A stretch of 64,000 nucleotides of DNA from Bacteroidales bacterium (GTDB taxonomy: Bacteria; Bacteroidota; Bacteroidia; Bacteroidales; UBA12077), in NCBI GenBank assembly GCA_019038645.1, contig JAHOYT010000046.1, forward strand, positions 1 through 64,000. Reading direction: 5' to 3'. Position 1 is the stretch's first letter. The number at the start of each line of letters is the position of its first letter. The position numbers and the translations under genes were made by a program. A model generated the notes under the pieces. That model did not search any database, had not been told where the DNA came from, and saw nothing but the letters and a program-made list of their open reading frames with translations. Of the stretch, positions 34,698 through 46,617 are shown piece by piece.

Positions 34698-35786
34698 ATG
34701 AAAAATCTAAATCATTTTTTCATTTTTATTTTTGTTTTTGCTATAAGCCTGAATGCCAAAGGGCAAACAAATGAAAGTAAAGATGTAATCATTGAGAAGT
34801 TAAATGATCAGCTTGAATATCTGAATCATCGTCTTGACAGAATTGAAAAAATAACTGATGACGTACTTTGGTACAATAAAGTTGGAGACATAGCTTATAT
34901 TGATAAAGTTTATATTTACGGTCCTCCTAAATGGAAAGAAAAGAATCCTACAGCGCAGGGAGCGGGAAATCCGGTTAAGTTCTGGGCATACACGTTTATC
35001 CCTAAAGATATTGATCCGGCTAAAAAATATCCGCTGATCGTATTGCCTCACGGTGGCGTACACGCAGACTTTACTACATATTATACTCATATTATTCGTG
35101 AATTAATGGCCCAGCAATATATTGTTGTGGCAGCAGAATATCGAGGCAGTACTGGTTACGGAAAAGGTCATTATGAAAAAATTGATTACGGAGGATTAGA
35201 AACTGAAGATGTTGATGCAAGCCGTCAGTTTATGATTGATAATTATGAAATTGTAGACAAAAACAGAGTTGGAATAATTGGCTGGAGTCATGGTGGATTA
35301 ATTTCATTAATGAATATTTTTGATCATCCTGAAAATTATAAGGTAGCTTTTGCAGGAGTTCCTGTTAGCGATTTAATTGCACGAATGGGATATCAGACGC
35401 AAGGCTACCGCGATTTATATTCCGTCGATTATCATATAGGGAAAACAGCCTTTGAGGATGTTAATGAATACAGACGCAGATCTCCTGCATGGAATACTCA
35501 TAAATACAAAGGAACTCCTCTGTTAATACATACAAATACAATTGATGATGATGTTAACGTTCTGGAAGTAGAACATTTAATTAAATCACTGAAGGCTGAA
35601 GGTAAAAGTTTTGATTATGAAATTTTTCAGGCAGTTCCTGGCGGACATTCATTTGACAGAATGGATACAAAACATGCCAGAGAAGTACGTGTTAAAATTT
35701 ATAAATTTTTAGATCAATATTTAAACCCTCCAAAAAAAATAACATCAGTGCGGGATTTGGAAAAAGCAGCTTATAAATTTAATTAA
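34698..35786 (+). CDS. Secreted alpha/beta hydrolase, prolyl-oligopeptidase (S9) type
   Basis: Predicted periplasmic or surface peptidase/esterase. Signal peptide 1-23 (FIFVFAISLNAKG). A short coiled segment (about 28-55) precedes the hydrolase domain. Catalytic S197 in GIIGWSHGGLIS, Asp in IDDDVNVLE (283-285), and H317 in VPGGHSFDR. Oxyanion-hole region LPHGGVHADF and the AAEYRGSTGYGKGHYEKID segment resemble S9 acylaminoacyl peptidases, but the N-terminal propeller is missing (362 aa total), so it is either a minimal S9 peptidase or an esterase. Probably co-transcribed with dapF; a strong bidirectional terminator follows. Confidence 0.88.
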   Translation: MKNLNHFFIFIFVFAISLNAKGQTNESKDVIIEKLNDQLEYLNHRLDRIEKITDDVLWYNKVGDIAYIDKVYIYGPPKWKEKNPTAQGAGNPVKFWAYTFIPKDIDPAKKYPLIVLPHGGVHADFTTYYTHIIRELMAQQYIVVAAEYRGSTGYGKGHYEKIDYGGLETEDVDASRQFMIDNYEIVDKNRVGIIGWSHGGLISLMNIFDHPENYKVAFAGVPVSDLIARMGYQTQGYRDLYSVDYHIGKTAFEDVNEYRRRSPAWNTHKYKGTPLLIHTNTIDDDVNVLEVEHLIKSLKAEGKSFDYEIFQAVPGGHSFDRMDTKHAREVRVKIYKFLDQYLNPPKKITSVRDLEKAAYKFN

Positions 35787-35849
35787 ATATCTATTAATTA
35801 AGAATTTATACAAAATTTCGTATTGCTGTTATAATTCCGATAAGTAATA

Positions 35850-35879
35850 AAAAAAGGCGATAAAAATATCGCCTTTTTT
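35850..35879. terminator. Bidirectional terminator between the S9 hydrolase and gyrB
   Basis: A run then GGCGATA (35856-35862), AAAA loop, TATCGCC (35867-35873), then six Ts. Flanking A/T tracts extend the stem and allow termination in both directions. Confidence 0.92.
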
Positions 35880-35898
35880 CTAATATCATTATTAATTC

Positions 35899-38213
<2,315 letters not shown>

Positions 38214-39878
38214 TTAAAAGGAATATGTGATACCTGCCAAAATATTAAAACCGTATGTGGGATAGAGACTCCATTCATAGTAATTATCAGATAATAAGTT
38301 GTTTAACTGCAGAAATCCTGATAATACTTTTGAATAGCGATACTCAGCTCCAATATTTATATCAATTGCAGATTCCAGTTCCCCGAAACTTACTAAATTA
38401 TCGGGATTCGAATATCGTTTTCCAATAGCTAAAATATCCCCTTTTAATACTATTTTTTGACGTAAATTGTATCTGGTGGTAAAGGATAAATCAAAAGAGG
38501 GCTTATGCCACGGCTTAGTCTCATTTGTCATTTCATATTCACGGTAATTAGCTTTAACGTGGAAAACCAGTTCTTCTGATGGTGAAACAGAAATCTCACC
38601 AAAATAATGAACAAGTTTTATATCATCGTAAACAACTCCAAACTGATTACCTGCACTATCTGTATTTATGAAATCGTTGATAAAAAATGGCATATCATCT
38701 ATTAAGGAGTATGAAACTTTAAAATTATAATATGTTGTTGAATTAAAATTCCCTCTTATTCCTCCGTATAAAATAATTTTATGATCTGTATTAATAACAG
38801 CTGTTCCCGGAACAATAAACGGATTTATCCTACTTATTCTCTGAAAATTATTTATTTCAAGCTTTCCGTCAACTCCTGCATATGGAATTAAATAATGATT
38901 GGCTATATCGTATTCAAAGTTAGCAACAGGATAATAAAATGCCTTTGAGTTATCTCCACGAATATCAGAGAATGTATTTATACCAGCTTTTACTCTCCAT
39001 TGCCCTCCAAATTTTCCCAGCCATGGTTTAATCTGAATTATTGTATTATTAACTGAATCAATACTTTCGCTAGTGGAAAAATGATCAATTACAAGATCAA
39101 CACCTACCATTTCAGATGAAAAAATCTTATTCAAACCTCCCTCAACTTTAAATTCCAGCTCGTCGTTTTCAAAATTATCCTTTATATAATCAAGATTAAA
39201 ACCAAATTCATAATTTATATGTGTGGAATCAACGTAATTGCTTTTATAATTTGCACCTAAATTCAGTGATAAATAATTTTGTTTAATATCTTCCTTTTCA
39301 AAAGTAGTATCAATGCTGGTTTCATAACCATAAAAATATCTTGTATTACTCATCAATCCCATTTCGCCACTTATGATGGAATTTTTAAGAAATTTCTTCC
39401 CGAAAAACCTGAGATCATTATCACTAAATCCGGCAAATTCTTTTTCATTATTGTCAAATTGTGCCTGACCCACCGAGTTTAAAAATTTGTAATAAGCACC
39501 AATAGAATAATCTTTTGATCTTTTGTTGTTTACATAAGCCTCTATCATTGGCAATACTTTTGTACCCACACCAACTTTCACATAACTATTATATAGAGTT
39601 GAAAGCGGCTCCCCTACCATTTTAGCAGGTTTAATCGGATTAATAGTATATCCTATGTTCATTGGTTTAGTTTGTAGAATATATTTTATTTCCGGCACCA
39701 TTTTTACTGTATCGGTTATTTTAGGTAAATGTGTAATTTTATATGCATCAGAAATTGTAGGTTCATAAGGTTTAACAACCTGGACTTCTTTAACCAGCTT
39801 TTCCTGTGCATAAAGTGTTTCAGTAAAGAAACCTATTAGTGCTATAATGTGAATGTATATAAATATTTTTCGGTTCAT
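38214..39878 (-). CDS. Outer membrane beta-barrel protein paired with a TPR protein
   Basis: Predicted outer-membrane barrel of 554 aa. Signal peptide 1-24 (cleaved near TLYAQ). Residues about 25-60 (KEVQVVKPYEPTISDAYKI) form a conserved periplasmic lead-in; most of the remainder shows alternating aromatic/polar strands ending in GITYSF, the usual barrel end. No plug domain, so it is not a TonB receptor even though relatives are sometimes so labelled. It starts 17 bp after the stop of the large TPR protein on the same strand. This pairing recurs in Bacteroidota as far as I recall, with no established function; a role in envelope assembly or secretion is inferred from the architecture only. 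Confidence 0.75.
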   Translation of the reverse strand: MNRKIFIYIHIIALIGFFTETLYAQEKLVKEVQVVKPYEPTISDAYKITHLPKITDTVKMVPEIKYILQTKPMNIGYTINPIKPAKMVGEPLSTLYNSYVKVGVGTKVLPMIEAYVNNKRSKDYSIGAYYKFLNSVGQAQFDNNEKEFAGFSDNDLRFFGKKFLKNSIISGEMGLMSNTRYFYGYETSIDTTFEKEDIKQNYLSLNLGANYKSNYVDSTHINYEFGFNLDYIKDNFENDELEFKVEGGLNKIFSSEMVGVDLVIDHFSTSESIDSVNNTIIQIKPWLGKFGGQWRVKAGINTFSDIRGDNSKAFYYPVANFEYDIANHYLIPYAGVDGKLEINNFQRISRINPFIVPGTAVINTDHKIILYGGIRGNFNSTTYYNFKVSYSLIDDMPFFINDFINTDSAGNQFGVVYDDIKLVHYFGEISVSPSEELVFHVKANYREYEMTNETKPWHKPSFDLSFTTRYNLRQKIVLKGDILAIGKRYSNPDNLVSFGELESAIDINIGAEYRYSKVLSGFLQLNNLLSDNYYEWSLYPTYGFNILAGITYSF

Positions 39879-39895
39879 ATTTCAAATTCTTAATT

Positions 39896-42800
39896 TCAAA
39901 AATTAATTGTATCTGTCTTAGATTCAAAAAGTTCGTCGTACTGGCCGTCTGTATTCTCCTCAAAGTTTAATTTAAGCTCATCGCTTCCTTTTTGCTCTAT
40001 TTTCAGTTTTTCATCGTCATTAATTAAGTTATATTTTTGAGTAGCCAAAGAAACAATTTCATCTCCTGCTTCCGGATTATAATTTTCGATTATACTTTTT
40101 AACGTATGTGTTGCCTGAAATTTATCATCTTTTTTCAGATACACATCAGCCAGTAAAATAAAAGACTTTGCTAACCAGTATTCCTGTGAAGTATTCTGAG
40201 ATGCGAAATCGAATATTTCATGCTCAGCTACATCAAACTGATTATCATTAAAATAAATCTCGCAAATTAGATATTTTGATTCTGCACCTTCGCTACTGTT
40301 AACCTCTTCAGAAATTATTCTGAACTCATCCAGAGCAAGTTCATATTTTTTAACCGAATTTAACGCCTTCCCTTTTTTGTAATGAGCTTCACGCTTATAT
40401 TCGCCCGATATTTTTTCTGTATGCAAAACCTTATCAGCTGATTCGATTACATTGTCATATTTATTTAATTTGTAATTACATCTCAGCTGCCCAATTCGCG
40501 ATTCAATAAGATGATTTTTAACTTCAGCAATCTGATCAAGTTTTTGATAATTTGACAATGCATTTTCATAATTCTCCGCTTCATAATTAATTGAAGCAGC
40601 AACTAACAACGCCTGCTCTGAAAATGTATTTTTAGGTTTATCAATTACAAAATTGTACGATTTTAAGGCACTTTCTGCATTTCCGTTCCTGCTCTGACAA
40701 TCAGCCATATAAAAATGAGAATTCAATACAAATGAGCCATCAGGGAATCTTATTAAATAATCGTTAAACTGAAGTATTGACTTTTCACAATCGCCTGCCA
40801 TATAAAGTTTTTCAGCTGAGATATATGTCAAAGAATCCTGCTCACTAAGACTTATATCCGCAAATTCTCCTAATCCGTTTACATAAGCAAAATATGAATC
40901 CACATCGTTCATATCAACATAAATATTTTTTATTCCGGTTAAAGCATTTTTCGCCTCTGAAGTTCCGGGAAATTCTGCTACTACTCTCTGATAATATTTT
41001 AATGCTTCTGTATTCTTATCATTATTATAATTTATTAAACCCAGTTGCACTAAAGATTTCTTAACATAACTACTTGAAGGATATTCTTCAACTAAACGAA
41101 TGTATTTTTCAAGAGCTTTATCAGGATTCTGCATAACAATATGGCTTTTTGCCATTTCAAACAAAGCATCATCAATGTATGCTGATTCAGGATGTTCATC
41201 AAGTAAACGTTGCAGGCTGGTTATCTTTTTCTCAGGTCGGGTTAATAATCCTAAAGCAAAACCACGCTGGAAAAGTGCATAATCCTTGTCCATTAATCCG
41301 TTTTCAACGGCTTTATCGTAAAATTCTATAGCAAGCCAATAGGTTCTGCTAATAAAATAGCTGTCACCGATGCGATTATAACTGTCCGTAACTGATTTTG
41401 ACTTTTCGTTTTTAGTAAATCCGATATACTTTCTGAACCACTGAATAGAATTAGGATAATCTTTTAGTTTGAAATATGAATATCCCACGTTATAATGAGC
41501 CATATTATATTCCTGTAATTGAAAGGAACCGCTCGTGGTCAGGAAATTATTATATGATTCTATGGCATTATTAAAATCACCTAACTGATAATATGCCTCT
41601 GCTTTCCAGTAATTAGTTTGTGCCGAAATTAATCTGTTATATCCAGGATATTCGAGTGATTTATTAAAAGTTTCAATTGCTTCAGAATAATACAGGTTAT
41701 TAAAAAGTTCAAGACCACGATAATATGCTACTTTTTGGTAAGCTTCTTTCATTCCGTGATCTTTGTCTGATATTTTTTCCAGAGAATTTAAAGCTTCTTT
41801 GTAATTACTGGTATACAAATATGCCATTACCAAAAAATTATATGCGTCATCCAGGCGATCTGAAGTCGGATAAAGTTTTATAAACTTGTGGAATGCACCA
41901 ATAGCCTCGTTAAATGGAGAATGATATAATTCATAAGTTAATAATGCATAATTGAAAAGAGCCTCTTCTTTTATTTCCGGATCAAAATCAAGTATTGATG
42001 CAAATTCAAATGCCAGTCTGGCTTTATTTTTCTGATCAATCTCTATATAACAATCAGCAATATGAAAATATGCATTCTGTGCCAGTAAATCTTCTTTATC
42101 CAATACCTTTTCAAAAGAAACTGAGGCACTATCATACAGTTCCAGTTTATAGTAGCAATATCCAAGCTGGTAATAATCTTTCCGTGAAACAAACTTAGCT
42201 TTGTCTTCATGCTTTTGAAGATATTCTATTGCATCTGAAAATTGTTGTTTCTTATAATAAGAATCACCTATAACTTTTGCTATTTCCGGTGTTCTTTTTG
42301 CGCTTGCAGATTCGAGCAAAGCAGGTGCATACTCAATAACCTCATCATATCTGCCCTGCAAATAATAAATCTGAGTAATGTAATATGGAACAACCGGAGC
42401 AAATGTTTCATTTTCACTTAACTGATTAAATCCTTGTAATGCTGTTTCGTAGTTTTTATCCTGATAAGCAATATGAGAATAATAGTAACCGGCAGGCGCA
42501 GAAAATTTTGTGCTTTCATCTTTTATTTCGTAGAAAGCAAGGCTGGCTTTATCAAATTTCTTTCGCATGAAATAACTATACCCGAGTTTAAAATAATATT
42601 CGGATAATTCCTCTTCGTTAAGTTTATCCTTGTTCAATTTATCAAACCACAAAATAGCCTGATGGTATTGTTTCTGACGATATTGAAATTTCCCCATATG
42701 AAAATACGCTGCATTCACTTTAGAATTTTCGGGATGTTCGGCAATAAAACGTGAAATCATATATTCAGCATCTTCATTAAATAATTCAATTGCACATAAT

Positions 42801-43036
42801 GCCGAGTAAAACTCTGCATTTGCTTTAAATTCTGAATTAAAATCGCCATAGGATATTATAGCATTTTGGAAATGTTTCTGTGCAACACCATACTTTTCTT
42901 TTTCAAATAATTCCAGTCCTGTTTTGTATTCCAGGTCCGAATCAGTATATATCATGGATTTCTGAGCAAACAGCCCAATGCTCATAATCAATAACAGGCT
43001 TATTATAAGTGTTTTAAAATATTTTTCTTGTATCAT
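39896..43036 (-). CDS. Large exported tetratricopeptide-repeat protein
   Basis: Periplasmic or outer-membrane-associated TPR protein of 1046 aa. Signal peptide 1-24 (IISLLLIMSIGLFAQ). From about residue 35 to 990, TPR units follow one another; examples are YKTGLELFEKEKYGVAQKHF, KFDKASLAFYEIKDESTKF, YYQLGDFNNAIESYNNFL, NPDKALEKYIRLVEEYPSSS and NTEALKYYQRVVAEFPGTSE. The many VEEYPSS/AEFPGTS-like ends recall YbgF/BamD-type repeats. The acidic C-terminus (about 1000-1046) is not TPR. It lies 17 bp upstream of the barrel gene and is almost certainly co-transcribed. TPR proteins of this type scaffold envelope complexes; the partner here is probably the barrel. Confidence 0.88.
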   Translation of the reverse strand: MIQEKYFKTLIISLLLIMSIGLFAQKSMIYTDSDLEYKTGLELFEKEKYGVAQKHFQNAIISYGDFNSEFKANAEFYSALCAIELFNEDAEYMISRFIAEHPENSKVNAAYFHMGKFQYRQKQYHQAILWFDKLNKDKLNEEELSEYYFKLGYSYFMRKKFDKASLAFYEIKDESTKFSAPAGYYYSHIAYQDKNYETALQGFNQLSENETFAPVVPYYITQIYYLQGRYDEVIEYAPALLESASAKRTPEIAKVIGDSYYKKQQFSDAIEYLQKHEDKAKFVSRKDYYQLGYCYYKLELYDSASVSFEKVLDKEDLLAQNAYFHIADCYIEIDQKNKARLAFEFASILDFDPEIKEEALFNYALLTYELYHSPFNEAIGAFHKFIKLYPTSDRLDDAYNFLVMAYLYTSNYKEALNSLEKISDKDHGMKEAYQKVAYYRGLELFNNLYYSEAIETFNKSLEYPGYNRLISAQTNYWKAEAYYQLGDFNNAIESYNNFLTTSGSFQLQEYNMAHYNVGYSYFKLKDYPNSIQWFRKYIGFTKNEKSKSVTDSYNRIGDSYFISRTYWLAIEFYDKAVENGLMDKDYALFQRGFALGLLTRPEKKITSLQRLLDEHPESAYIDDALFEMAKSHIVMQNPDKALEKYIRLVEEYPSSSYVKKSLVQLGLINYNNDKNTEALKYYQRVVAEFPGTSEAKNALTGIKNIYVDMNDVDSYFAYVNGLGEFADISLSEQDSLTYISAEKLYMAGDCEKSILQFNDYLIRFPDGSFVLNSHFYMADCQSRNGNAESALKSYNFVIDKPKNTFSEQALLVAASINYEAENYENALSNYQKLDQIAEVKNHLIESRIGQLRCNYKLNKYDNVIESADKVLHTEKISGEYKREAHYKKGKALNSVKKYELALDEFRIISEEVNSSEGAESKYLICEIYFNDNQFDVAEHEIFDFASQNTSQEYWLAKSFILLADVYLKKDDKFQATHTLKSIIENYNPEAGDEIVSLATQKYNLINDDEKLKIEQKGSDELKLNFEENTDGQYDELFESKTDTINF

Positions 43037-43252
43037 GGTTCAGTCCTTGAAATTCGCATAAATTTATAAAGAATAAACATAACTGTTTGTGTATTCAGCT
43101 CTTTTTAATTAACATAAAACTGTTAATTTCGGAAAATATTACCTGTGAATTATTAAAATTGTTAATATGTTTCCTGAAATTACATCAGGAAATATTTTCA
43201 ATATGAAACTAACTTTTTTTATCTACATTTGTGTTTACGCAAATAACATACC

Positions 43253-43456
43253 ATGTATTTTTTAAAAACGCAGGGAACAGATAAGATACCCGACTATATT
43301 CAGATTAGAGATGATCAGTTTGTTTTATTAGCTCATTTTAAAACAAATAATCCTGAAAACAATATAAAAAAATATGGCCTTGAAAAATATATGGAAAAAA
43401 TTAAATTATTAATTGAATCTACTCCCTTTGGTATTTTAAAAAAAATTGACTTGTAA
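43253..43456 (+). CDS. Conserved small protein translationally coupled to ftsE
   Basis: 67-aa soluble protein (starts MYFLKTQGTDKIPDYIQIRD, ends FGILKKIDL), predicted alpha/beta with no signal or membrane segment. Its TAA stop overlaps the ftsE ATG by one base (TAATG), the arrangement typical of coupled genes, and codon use looks like its neighbours, so it is a real gene. I do not recognise a family with a known function. The coupling suggests that it is produced with FtsE, perhaps to assist FtsEX in divisome control (inference). Confidence 0.75.
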   Translation: MYFLKTQGTDKIPDYIQIRDDQFVLLAHFKTNNPENNIKKYGLEKYMEKIKLLIESTPFGILKKIDL

Positions 43457-44166
43457 TGGCTCTAGATACAATAATTGAATTCGAAAATGCAAATATTTTC
43501 CAGAAAGATAATTTAATTCTGAAAGATGTTAACTTAACTATAAAAAAAGGAGAGTTTGTATATTTTATTGGTAAAGTTGGTAGCGGAAAAACCAGCCTTA
43601 TTAAAACAATTAATGCAGAGATTCCTTTAAAAGAAGGTAAAGCACGGATTGCAGGTTTTGATTTAACCAAACTAAAAACAAAACAGACACCGCTGTTAAG
43701 AAGGAAGTTGGGAATTGTTTTTCAGGATTTCAAGTTATTAACTGACAGGACTGTTTTTGACAATCTTCAGTTTGTATTAAAAGCTACAGGTTGGAAAAAT
43801 AAAAATGATATTAACGATAGAATAGCTGAAGTGCTTGAAAAAGTTAACCTAAGTTACAAAGGTTATAAAATGCCACATCAGTTATCCGGAGGAGAACAAC
43901 AGCGAGTTGTAATAGCCCGTGCATTACTTAACAATCCTGAAATTATACTGGCGGATGAGCCAACCGGTAATCTGGATCCTGAAACTTCAGAGAACCTCAT
44001 GGAGTTGTTATTTCATATAAGTAATAATGGACGGGCAGTAATCATGGTAACTCATGACTACAATATGGTTAAAAAATTTACTGCACGAACCATAAAATTT
44101 GAAAACGGAAAAGTTACGGAACAAGATCAGGTTAAGGAAATTGATTTTGAGAGTCTTAAGGAGTAA
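43456..44166 (+). CDS. ftsE: Cell-division ATP-binding protein FtsE
   Basis: ABC-type ATPase partner of FtsX at the septum. Walker A GKVGSGKT (39-46), Q-loop [13 protein letters not shown], signature [20 protein letters not shown], Walker [17 protein letters not shown], and the switch His in MVTHDYNMV. FtsE-like [20 protein letters not shown] is diagnostic. Length 236 aa. Translationally coupled to the small upstream gene. ftsX is not adjacent; instead the last 11 bp overlap the tail of the flippase gene on the other strand. FtsE rather than LolD is chosen from the [12 protein letters not shown] segment. Confidence 0.9.
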   Translation: MALDTIIEFENANIFQKDNLILKDVNLTIKKGEFVYFIGKVGSGKTSLIKTINAEIPLKEGKARIAGFDLTKLKTKQTPLLRRKLGIVFQDFKLLTDRTVFDNLQFVLKATGWKNKNDINDRIAEVLEKVNLSYKGYKMPHQLSGGEQQRVVIARALLNNPEIILADEPTGNLDPETSENLMELLFHISNNGRAVIMVTHDYNMVKKFTARTIKFENGKVTEQDQVKEIDFESLKE

Positions 44167-45430
44167 CTTTTTTAAACAGATATATAATTTCTTTTAGATC
44201 TTTAGCTGTTGGAAGAAACTGCACAAATTTCACTTTGCTTATTTTTATAAAACTAAGCACTTTTATTAAAGTTGTTGCAAAATATGATAATGATGCTGCA
44301 ATTCCAGCTCCAATTATTCCATACGCAGGTGTTAAAATTAACAAAGAAATAATAATAACCAGTAAACCAACAACACTACTTATACTATTTATATAATGCT
44401 TTCCGGTACCTGAAAAATAAGAGCTTATAATAAATGAGATACTAAAAAACAATACCCCAGGTGATAAAAACAGAATTACTTTTTGCATACTTCCAAACTC
44501 ATGTCCAAATACAAATTCATAAAATCCGGAAGGAATAATAATCAAAATAATTATTGCAATACATGCCAGGAAGCCTGCAAGCTTTATAAACTTAAGTGAA
44601 AGAATTATAGTATATTTTTTATCTTTCGAATTTACAATCCATGAATGTTGCACATAAGCAATGCTTCGGCTAATTATCCAAATAGCCTCAATTATTGAAA
44701 CTGCATTTGAATATATTCCCACTTCTGAAATATTTGTAAAATAGCTTAAAAAATAATAGGCAAGTCTAAAACTTAAAACCTGCGCCAAAATATCTAATTG
44801 ATTATAACCACCATACTTGAAATGCTTTTTTATACCAATAAAATATTTATATGCAGGAAATTTATATACAGAATTAATGTAATATTTCCATGTAAATTTA
44901 TAGCTGAGTAATGCAGATATTCCATAACCAAAATATAAAGCAGTAATATATGAATTTACTTCTAATCTTTTTTTGTAAACTATTAAGAATAAAATTAATA
45001 GCAAAGTTATTATTACCTGAGACAAGCTAACATAATTTACTTCTTTAATACTTTTTTTGGCGTGTAGTATTGAATTATTTATACTTGAAACTGAAAGTAT
45101 TAAAGTTAAAACAACAACGTGAGTGACATATTCATTTGAAACAATATGAGTTATACTCATAAATAGCAATGCAGCAAAAGATATAGTTATACTCCACAAA
45201 TATGAAGGAATAATCAACAAGGAAAAGTGCAATCTTGGTATTAAATATGTCAATCCTCCAGAGCCAATAATTCCTGTGAGTATTATGAATACAGAAATAG
45301 TTGTTAGAATTAATCCCTGGCTTCCTTTTCCTTCGGCACCAAGATAATTTGAGATAATAATTGCAATAATCAGATTTAAAATTCCTGATAGAATCTTCGT
45401 AATAAAAGTATTTACTATTTGTTTAATCAT
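44156..45430 (-). CDS. Polysaccharide flippase-like membrane protein (MATE/Wzx superfamily)
   Basis: Integral membrane protein of 424 aa with about 12 segments. The N-terminal segment ILSGILNLIIAIIISNYLGA-EGKG is the typical oligosaccharide-flippase start; GGLTYLIPRL, NAVSIIEAIWIISRSIAYVQ and GIIGAGIAASLSYFATT are further family features. It is presumed to move lipid-linked sugar units across the inner membrane for a surface glycan. Its ATG overlaps the end of the glycosyltransferase gene by 8 bp, so the pair is coupled. Its end overlaps the ftsE end by 11 bp on the other strand. Exact lipid substrate unknown. Confidence 0.85.
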   Translation of the reverse strand: MIKQIVNTFITKILSGILNLIIAIIISNYLGAEGKGSQGLILTTISVFIILTGIIGSGGLTYLIPRLHFSLLIIPSYLWSITISFAALLFMSITHIVSNEYVTHVVVLTLILSVSSINNSILHAKKSIKEVNYVSLSQVIITLLLILFLIVYKKRLEVNSYITALYFGYGISALLSYKFTWKYYINSVYKFPAYKYFIGIKKHFKYGGYNQLDILAQVLSFRLAYYFLSYFTNISEVGIYSNAVSIIEAIWIISRSIAYVQHSWIVNSKDKKYTIILSLKFIKLAGFLACIAIIILIIIPSGFYEFVFGHEFGSMQKVILFLSPGVLFFSISFIISSYFSGTGKHYINSISSVVGLLVIIISLLILTPAYGIIGAGIAASLSYFATTLIKVLSFIKISKVKFVQFLPTAKDLKEIIYLFKKVTP

Positions 45431-46568
45431 TTAATACTGTCCGATAAATATTGGAATATTCCTGACCTATTTTCTCATAACTAAAATTTGATACCGCATA
45501 ATTGCGAAGTGCTTTTTTATCATAATCGTTGTGATGATCCAAAAGATAATTCATCTTCTCTAACAAGGCATTTTCATCTCCTTTTTTAATTAAAATACCT
45601 TTCTCAAGATCGAGATGTTCGTGAATACCACCTACATCTGTTGATAGAACCGGTAACCCGGAAGCCAGTGCCTCAACAATTACACATGGCAGATTCTCGT
45701 AATTACTAAACAAAACTAAAAATGCGGACTGAGCCATATATTGTGCTACTTCAGAGTAATCCTTTTTTCCAAGAAACTTAACAAAAGAACCAATCAGATT
45801 AAGGGAATGCGCTAGTTCTATAATCTTTTCATTTCCTTCTGAATGAATAATACTTAAAACAAAATCTTTTCTTGTTTTACTTAATTTTGAAACGACTCTT
45901 AAAATACCTGATATATTTTTATGATCATCCCTGATATGAGATACATGAAGAATTTGTTTTTTTCCCTGATTTGCTACATCCCCCCATTTGAAAATATCAG
46001 TTTCCACAACATTAGGAATAACATCATAATTACCATTTATGCCTGATTCTATCATTGAATCTTTTAAATTATGCGTAACAGGAATAATATATTTTGCCTT
46101 TTTTCCAATGTAACAATATATTGATTTATTAAATCGTGAAAAGCCTTTGAATGTATTATTTAAAAATCCTGTCCAATGTTCAGTAAAAACATATGGGATT
46201 TTATAAATTGAAGATAAAATATAAGCGACAATTCCAATTGGATATAATACATTAGCATGGATTAAATCGGGGTTGCCATATTTTTTCCTGATGTAATTAA
46301 ATCCCTTAAAATAATAAAACAAATAGCTTAACTTACTAAACCACTTACTATTAAAATAGTAAATAAGTTCGTGATAGTTATTTTCTGAATGCTCAGTAAG
46401 ATTGTATTTAGTAGTAAGATTCTTGTCTTTTATAACGTGAAAACTCACAACTTTAGAATACAGACTTACAGCTTTTGCATGTCTTTTCACAAAATCTCCC
46501 CGAAACGGAAATATTTCAGATGGAAACCACGTTGATAAAAAAAGTATAGTATATTTATCAGATTTCAT
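45423..46568 (-). CDS. GT4-family glycosyltransferase
   Basis: Retaining GT-B glycosyltransferase of the GT4 family (381 aa), presumably adding a sugar to a lipid carrier. N-terminal ILFLSTWFPSEIFPFRGDFV is typical of the family; the C-terminal domain has ILHVSHIRDDHKNISGILRV, then a donor-binding segment ending ENLPCVIVEALASGLPVLST followed by DVGGIHEHL, with the EX7E motif spanning VEALASGLPV. Overlaps the flippase gene by 8 bp. The upstream 49 bp is the whole spacer to the divergent sulfotransferase gene, so their promoters must be close or shared. Confidence 0.9.
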   Translation of the reverse strand: MKSDKYTILFLSTWFPSEIFPFRGDFVKRHAKAVSLYSKVVSFHVIKDKNLTTKYNLTEHSENNYHELIYYFNSKWFSKLSYLFYYFKGFNYIRKKYGNPDLIHANVLYPIGIVAYILSSIYKIPYVFTEHWTGFLNNTFKGFSRFNKSIYCYIGKKAKYIIPVTHNLKDSMIESGINGNYDVIPNVVETDIFKWGDVANQGKKQILHVSHIRDDHKNISGILRVVSKLSKTRKDFVLSIIHSEGNEKIIELAHSLNLIGSFVKFLGKKDYSEVAQYMAQSAFLVLFSNYENLPCVIVEALASGLPVLSTDVGGIHEHLDLEKGILIKKGDENALLEKMNYLLDHHNDYDKKALRNYAVSNFSYEKIGQEYSNIYRTVLND

Positions 46569-46617
46569 ATATTAAAATAATATCTAAAACTATCGAAAAT
46601 TAAATGATGATCAAAAC

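Noticed and set aside
38214-39878. TonB-dependent receptor
   Set aside because: There is no plug domain or TonB box; only a periplasmic lead-in and barrel strands are seen.
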